This document shows, piece after piece, positions 15,831-19,501 of a stretch of DNA of 19,501 nt. Below the pieces are notes generated by a model. The model searched no databases. It saw only the letters and a list, made by a program, of their open reading frames with translations, and was not told the origin of the DNA. The translations under genes were made by a program, and so were the position numbers. The stretch is from Candidatus Woesearchaeota archaeon (GTDB taxonomy: Archaea; Nanobdellota; Nanobdellia; Woesearchaeales; UBA11716), in assembly GCA_013329175.1 (NCBI GenBank), contig DUKR01000028.1, positions 4,530 through 24,030 on the forward strand, read 5' to 3'. Position 1 is the stretch's first letter. Each line of letters opens with the position of its first letter.

Positions 15831-16835
15831 ATGAAGAAGCTAATGATTATTGCGGCGATTTCTCTTGCATTAATCCTAGCAGGATGCTCAAACGGTAATG
15901 ACGCCAGAATCGATACCAAGCCATTCGTTGGAGGGACGAATGGCATTGAGATAGAGTTCATCGAAGGAAGCCCCCCGCCTGAGGTTTTTGACAGCAGGTC
16001 ATTCCCTTTTGACGTCGTCATCAAGACAGAAAACAAGGGAGAGTATGATGTGCTGAAGGAGGATGTCGCCATTACCCTTAAGGGCATCTACCCACCCGAT
16101 TTCAATGTCCAGGATACTACTCTCCTCTCCCAGATTCCTGAAGAGGATCTGGATGGGGCGTATATAGATTCAGACGGCAACATTATTCCAGGCGTTGTCA
16201 CCTTTGTCAATACCTTCCCTGAACTGAGCTATCAGCCTACCCTTGCAGGCAACAACCCATTCACCATCAGGGCAGAAGTATGCTACAAGTACGGCGTTCA
16301 GGCCCAGGCTGACGTCTGCTATCTTGAGGACCTGACGAAGCTTGAGGACAAAGTCTGCGAGGTCAATGAGAAAAAGGCCATTCAGGCGTCTTCATCACCC
16401 ATCCAGATTGAGAACTTTGAGCAGAACATTGCAGGAACAGATAAGATAACCTTCTCCTTTGAGATTGTCCACAGGGGAGCAGGAGCAATCTCTATGCCTG
16501 ATGTTGCTAGCGAGCGCTGTTCAACTGATTTAGCTATGAAGAACAAGGTCAAGATTAGGATTGACTCAGGCGTTGCTGGCCTGCGCTGCTCAGGTCTTAC
16601 AACTGGAGCAGGGGACAATGAAGACCAGTCTGACAGTCTGGAGACTGGAACAGTCACTCTTTTTGGCGGAAAGCGCATGGTCAGGTGCACTCAGGACGCA
16701 AATGTCAATACCGATTATGAGAAGAAGGTCAATATCCTTGTCCAGTACGACTACAAGGAGAATGTTGACACCAACCTACTGGTTAAGCATATGACTGACG
16801 GCACAAGCAACATTGGCGATGACAACGTCCCTTAG
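15831..16835 (+). CDS. Lipoprotein 3 of the paralogous trio
   Basis: Clean signal peptide (MKKLMIIAAISLALILAGC) with lipobox LAGC and C19 as lipidation site. Domain 1 opens GTNGIEIEFIEGSPP (close to GTDGITMEFVKGAPP of lipoprotein 1), has TENKGEYDV, and carries the three-cysteine cluster C151, C163, C176; the first two are 12 residues apart, exactly as in lipoprotein 1. Domain 2 has SSPIQIENFE, FEIVHRGAGAI, three further cysteines (SERCS, LRCSG, VRCTQ) and ends KVNILVQYDYKENV. It is an extracytoplasmic protein of unknown function. It has a separate promoter and the strongest Shine-Dalgarno sequence of the cluster, so it may be the most abundant member. A T-rich terminator follows. Confidence 0.75.
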   Translation: MKKLMIIAAISLALILAGCSNGNDARIDTKPFVGGTNGIEIEFIEGSPPPEVFDSRSFPFDVVIKTENKGEYDVLKEDVAITLKGIYPPDFNVQDTTLLSQIPEEDLDGAYIDSDGNIIPGVVTFVNTFPELSYQPTLAGNNPFTIRAEVCYKYGVQAQADVCYLEDLTKLEDKVCEVNEKKAIQASSSPIQIENFEQNIAGTDKITFSFEIVHRGAGAISMPDVASERCSTDLAMKNKVKIRIDSGVAGLRCSGLTTGAGDNEDQSDSLETGTVTLFGGKRMVRCTQDANVNTDYEKKVNILVQYDYKENVDTNLLVKHMTDGTSNIGDDNVP

Positions 16836-16839
16836 GGAT

Positions 16840-16860
16840 GTTTTGTTTTTCTCTTTTGTG
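16840..16860 (+). terminator. T-rich terminator after the lipoprotein cluster
   Basis: TTTTGTTTTTCTCTTTT starts six bases after the stop of lipoprotein 3 and fits the oligo-T termination signal of archaea. There is no strong hairpin. It lies in the 52-base gap between convergent genes. Confidence 0.6.
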
Positions 16861-16887
16861 TAGAGAATCTCAAAAGAATTATTGAGT

Positions 16888-17844
16888 TTACTGCTCTTTG
16901 ACAAGGCCGACGTTAGCCAAAAGCACCTCCAGTTGGAGGAATTCATCGCTTCCTTCCGTCATCCTGAATTCCGCTTCCCCGCACTTATCAACAAGGAGCA
17001 TCTTCTTCCTGTTGTCGATGGGAAGCTCCATGATTTCCTTCTGGAACTGCTTGATGATGTCAATTCCCGACAGGCTGTAATTAAGCATGGTGTCTAGCAG
17101 TCTCTTTCTTGCATCAATGAACTTCTGGGCAACAGCGAGCTCAAGGATTTCCCTAACTTCCTTAGGCTTAGCGACAGAGCCCATAGAAAAAACAAGATCC
17201 TCATTAATTTTCGCAGCAATTGCAGCGCAGCTTTGCAGCATGTTCTCTAAACGCCTGCAGTCGCCGCCTGAGACTTCAATAAGCGCTTCGGTCGCACCTG
17301 AGTCAAGCGTTAGTCCCTCTTTCTTTGCGATGGCGGCAATGATCTCCAAAAGCTGCTCCCTAATAAGTGGCTTGAACCGAAACACCGCGCAGCGTGACTG
17401 GATGGGGTCAATAATCTTTGAAGAGTAATTGCATGATAAAATGAACCTGCACGTGGAGGTATAATTCTCCATCGTGCGGCGCAGCGCCTGCTGCGCTTCG
17501 CGAGTCAGGGCGTCGCTTTCATCAAGATATATTATCTTATAGGGAACTCCTTCAATTGCCTTGGTTCGGGCAAAATCCTTCACTTTGCTTCGGATGATAT
17601 CTATCCCCCTCTCATCTGAAGCGTTCAACTCAAGGAAGTTCGCCCGGAAGTCCTCCCCAAATGTCTCCCTTGCAATCACTAAGGAAAGCGTGGTCTTACC
17701 TACCCCAGCAGGCCCTGCAAACATCAGGTGGGGCATGTTCTTCATGGCAACAAATGCCTTCACCCGTTCGACGATAACGCTCTGACCCTTCACTTCATAG
17801 AACGTCTTCGGCCTGTATTTTTCGGTCCATATGGCATGGTCCAT
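16888..17844 (-). CDS. rfcS: Replication factor C small subunit
   Basis: Part of the AAA+ clamp loader that places PCNA on DNA at primer ends. From the chosen start (ATG at 17844) the protein has 318 residues, the usual length, and begins with the family hallmark WTEKYRP. Walker A GPAGVGKT is at 44-51; Walker B is LDESD at 107-111, where most relatives have LDEAD. The SRC arginine-finger motif is at 150-152, and the C-terminal collar domain follows. The frame is open 39 codons further upstream, but that extension is not family-like, and a TATA box (TATAAA on the + strand at 17868-17873) sits 26 bases from ATG 17844, which implies a leaderless mRNA. The large RFC subunit is not in the window. 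Confidence 0.95.
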   Translation of the reverse strand: MDHAIWTEKYRPKTFYEVKGQSVIVERVKAFVAMKNMPHLMFAGPAGVGKTTLSLVIARETFGEDFRANFLELNASDERGIDIIRSKVKDFARTKAIEGVPYKIIYLDESDALTREAQQALRRTMENYTSTCRFILSCNYSSKIIDPIQSRCAVFRFKPLIREQLLEIIAAIAKKEGLTLDSGATEALIEVSGGDCRRLENMLQSCAAIAAKINEDLVFSMGSVAKPKEVREILELAVAQKFIDARKRLLDTMLNYSLSGIDIIKQFQKEIMELPIDNRKKMLLVDKCGEAEFRMTEGSDEFLQLEVLLANVGLVKEQ

Positions 17845-17969
17845 AAGGAACAGAGACTTCCGCCCTCTATAAATAAGTAGCGGATTGGAGGCAAACCATC
17901 CTGAAAGCGTAAGCAGGGAAGAACGGGGCAGAATCTTGGAAATGGCATTCCCTAAAGCCAAATCATTAG
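17845..17969 (-). promoter_or_regulatory. Promoter region of rfcS (leaderless)
   Basis: Read on the - strand, CTTATTTATAGAGG contains a TTTATA box (17868-17873) whose centre is about 26 bases before the rfcS ATG. No leader and no Shine-Dalgarno sequence are needed. The remaining bases hold no other recognisable element. Confidence 0.6.
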
Positions 17970-17987
17970 AAAAAAGGCTCTGCAGCC
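17970..17987 (-). terminator. Hairpin plus T6 terminator of the PRC-barrel gene
   Basis: On the - strand, GGCTGCAGAGCC (stem GGCT/AGCC, loop GCAG) is followed directly by six T. It lies four bases after the PRC-barrel stop codon. The stem is short, so the T-run probably carries most of the signal. Confidence 0.5.
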
Positions 17988-17991
17988 AGAA

Positions 17992-18255
17992 TCAGATGAT
18001 GTCCTCTTCAGCAATAACCATGAAGTCGCCAATGGCAATCACTGCTGAGAATGGGATGAGGATCTTCCCTTCCTTGCTCTTCTCCAATTCAAGCTTCTGG
18101 GTATAGGAAGTGGGATTATTGAGCACCATGTGGATAAGCTCTCCAGAGCGTGTCTCAAATATGATGTCTCCTACTTCGCCGAATCGCTTCCCTGTCTTTG
18201 ATACAACGGTCTTTCCTATCAGTTGTTTTGAGAACTTCTTCTCCTCGTCAGCCAT
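17992..18255 (-). CDS. PRC-barrel domain protein
   Basis: 87 residues, essentially one PRC-barrel domain: LIGKTVVSKTGKRFGEVGDI, then VLNNP and a closing KILIPFSAVIAIGDFMVI. Stand-alone PRC-barrel proteins are common and conserved in archaea. They have been linked to RNA metabolism and cell division (the CdpB-type proteins), but the exact role of this copy is not known. The start is ATG 18255, with a weak GAGGG upstream and a TATA element ATTTAAAT at 18303-18310 on the - strand, giving a leader of roughly 25 bases. It is transcribed in the same direction as rfcS but has its own promoter and terminator. Confidence 0.85.
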   Translation of the reverse strand: MADEEKKFSKQLIGKTVVSKTGKRFGEVGDIIFETRSGELIHMVLNNPTSYTQKLELEKSKEGKILIPFSAVIAIGDFMVIAEEDII

Positions 18256-18302
18256 AGCAACAAACCCTCACTGAAATGATGAAAAGCATACCCTCCACCT
18301 CT

Positions 18303-18310
18303 ATTTAAAT
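18303..18310 (-). promoter_or_regulatory. TATA box of the PRC-barrel gene
   Basis: The palindrome ATTTAAAT lies about 50 bases upstream of ATG 18255 and predicts a transcript start near 18281. The neighbouring gene on the other side ends here, so only - strand use is expected. Confidence 0.5.
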
Positions 18311-18333
18311 GTTTTGCATCGCCTGCTTTATTT

Positions 18334-19242
18334 TTACTTCTCCAATAGTGACACCAGCTTTTGCTGGGATACCCTGTTCTTTGCTAGCCGCTCTTGCAGC
18401 ATCCGCACCTTGGAAAAGCGCTCAGCAACCTTATCCTCAGCATAGCAGAACTCCCTGATTCCGCAGCTGATGCACTTGCTTCTGTTATCAACAAAGCCAG
18501 GGACAGCTCTACCCTCAAGAAGAGTTTTGACTTCTCCCACCTTCTTTCGGATGTCCTTTTTCAGGTAGGGATTGATGGCAACAACCCTTCGCTCCCGCGA
18601 GTCAAGATAGCGCACGATTCCCTCATCAATAGGCTTGCCGCTTGCCTCTTCCAGTAGCATTGCGTATGCCGCAATCTGCAGTTTATGGCCTGGCCATACT
18701 CCTTGTATCGGGCACAATCCTGTTTTGAGTTCAATGGGCACCTGCCTATCTTCGTGCACCTCAATCTGGTCGATGATTCCTATCAGCTCAAGGGTGCCTG
18801 ACTCAATCCGCCTCTCAGCATCAATCTTAGGGGTGAGAAGCCTCCATAGCTTCTTCCCCCACGCCTCGCTCCTGAGCATGAACGAATGCACGACAAGGGC
18901 CCTTGCCTGCGCCTCAGTTTCTATCAATGGCAAAAGCACCCCGAAAATATCTTTTGAGTCAATAGAGAATGACGCAAGCTGGCTCGCATAGGCTGCAATC
19001 GAGGCATCAAGGAACTTCAGGTACTGCTCTCGAAACCTTGCGAGCACCTCCTGCTTTTCCATCCCTTCCGTAAGGGATGTGACGATTGCCTCTTCCTGCT
19101 TTGCCATCTGCTCATAGGCCTGATGCCGAACACTTCCCTTGAGCAGCGCAGGCTTTGGAGGCTCCGTGACGCCCATGACTTTCTCAAGAAACAGCTTCCT
19201 TTTGCAATACTCATACGAGGACAGCATAGTGACAGAAAGCAT
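18334..19242 (-). CDS. Stand-alone Cas4-like PD-(D/E)xK Fe-S nuclease
   Basis: 302 residues from the chosen start. It has the Cas4/RecB-nuclease layout: YEYCKRKLFLE with C13, then H40 (GSVRHQAYE), catalytic D158 (GIIDQIEV), E171-x-K173 (VPIELKTG), the Q-x3-Y motif Q189/Y193, and a C-terminal cysteine triad C257, C260, C266 (CISCGIREFC). C13 plus the triad should bind a 4Fe-4S cluster. No cas1, cas2 or CRISPR repeat is nearby, so a general repair or end-processing role is as likely as CRISPR adaptation. The frame is open 42 codons further, but that stretch would cross the promoter and the divergent gene. ATG 19242 fits a TATA box 26 bases upstream; ATG 19227 is an alternative start. It is longer than typical Cas4 (about 200 residues) because of a helical insertion at about 45-140. 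Confidence 0.85.
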   Translation of the reverse strand: MLSVTMLSSYEYCKRKLFLEKVMGVTEPPKPALLKGSVRHQAYEQMAKQEEAIVTSLTEGMEKQEVLARFREQYLKFLDASIAAYASQLASFSIDSKDIFGVLLPLIETEAQARALVVHSFMLRSEAWGKKLWRLLTPKIDAERRIESGTLELIGIIDQIEVHEDRQVPIELKTGLCPIQGVWPGHKLQIAAYAMLLEEASGKPIDEGIVRYLDSRERRVVAINPYLKKDIRKKVGEVKTLLEGRAVPGFVDNRSKCISCGIREFCYAEDKVAERFSKVRMLQERLAKNRVSQQKLVSLLEK

Positions 19243-19292
19243 GCGGAAGGGAAACTTGGCTTGCCTTATATGCCTTGCGCTGGCAGGAAAAG
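19243..19292. promoter_or_regulatory. Shared 50-base divergent promoter for two leaderless genes
   Basis: The only TATA-like element is TTATAT at 19266-19271 (ATATAA on the other strand). Its centre is about 25 bases from the + start (ATG 19293) and about 26 from the - start (ATG 19242). This symmetry is what a single TATA box serving two leaderless transcripts would require. Confidence 0.55.
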
Positions 19293-19501
19293 ATGTCCAG
19301 TGCAGGCCATGCCGTAACACTTCACTATTATGAAGACTACAACTCTGTCGCTGCCTGCCTCTTTGCAACTGTGAAGGGCATCATTCCCGAAAAAATGCAT
19401 TCCCTAAAACGGGCATTGCCAACGGCTTCTTTTGCTTCCGAACACTTTGTCATTGTTCATCCTTTATTTTGCAGTGAAATTGCTCTTGAAAATTCCGTCG
19501 T
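19293..19501 (+). CDS. Partial gene of unknown function, truncated by the window end
   Basis: An open frame of 69 codons starts at ATG 19293 and runs off the right edge without a stop. It begins MSSAGHAVTLHYYEDYNSVA and later reads FVIVHPLFCSEIALEN, a hydrophobic-then-polar pattern like a beta-strand followed by a helix. I do not recognise the family. Support for a real gene comes from the precisely placed TATA box 25 bases upstream, the divergent arrangement with the Cas4-like gene, and codon composition like the neighbours. No Shine-Dalgarno sequence is seen, consistent with a leaderless mRNA. Confidence 0.5.
   Translation, partial: MSSAGHAVTLHYYEDYNSVAACLFATVKGIIPEKMHSLKRALPTASFASEHFVIVHPLFCSEIALENSV

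Noticed and set aside
17845..17961. 39-codon upstream extension of rfcS.
   Set aside because: It is not similar to RFC, it would include the TATA box, and the family start WTEKYRP fits ATG 17844.
19243..19368. 42-codon upstream extension of the Cas4-like gene.
   Set aside because: It would run through the promoter and antisense to the divergent gene; Cas4-type proteins begin just before the first cysteine.
18334..19501. CRISPR array or cas1/cas2 near the Cas4-like gene.
   Set aside because: No regularly spaced repeats are visible, and the divergent partial protein does not look like Cas1 or Cas2.

Overview
The window is archaeal. It carries pelota (Dom34), a replication factor C small subunit and a PRC-barrel protein. 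Its promoters have archaeal TTTATA-type boxes about 26 bases upstream of the inferred starts, and its ribosome-binding sites are of the GGTGA/GGAGG type. N-terminal anchors of the SAALLVAIIAG...LLP type and a block of lipoproteins of unknown family suggest a DPANN lineage (Woesearchaeota/Pacearchaeota-like). That placement is an inference from style, not a demonstrated assignment.

Region 1 (1-6977) is an AT-rich defence island on the + strand. A C-x4-C-x-C protein of unknown function is translationally coupled to hsdS, the specificity subunit of a type I restriction-modification system; hsdM is not visible and is presumably to the left. An AT-rich promoter with a near-perfect palindrome then drives a second, tightly overlapping set: a winged-helix/MNT nucleotidyltransferase, a HEPN protein, a 72-residue protein, a small OB-fold-like protein and hsdR (restriction/translocation subunit). 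The last hsdR codons overlap a 38-codon remnant that looks like the N-terminus of a YgjP-type metallopeptidase. The island ends there.

Region 2 (6978-10224) returns to higher GC. AMP-forming acetyl-CoA synthetase (acs, +) converges on pelota (-), with a structured, T-rich terminator between them.

Region 3 (10225-16860) is a five-gene + strand cluster for the cell envelope. A perfectly palindromic TATA box is shared with the divergent pelota gene. The cluster encodes a single-anchor surface protein built of three repeats, a polytopic protein with a large extracytoplasmic beta-rich part, and three tandem paralogous lipoproteins. The second domain of the lipoproteins resembles one domain of the polytopic protein, so the five products plausibly form one surface assembly. 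I do not recognise it as a described system, and it is my main candidate for something new.

Region 4 (16861-19501) has housekeeping and nucleic-acid genes on the - strand: RFC small subunit, a PRC-barrel protein and a stand-alone Cas4-like Fe-S nuclease. A partial gene of unknown function diverges from the last of these and runs off the right end. Four genes in regions 3 and 4 have TATA boxes placed so that transcription should begin at the start codon (leaderless mRNAs). Others have leaders with Shine-Dalgarno sequences.

No rRNA, tRNA, CRISPR array or insertion sequence was seen.
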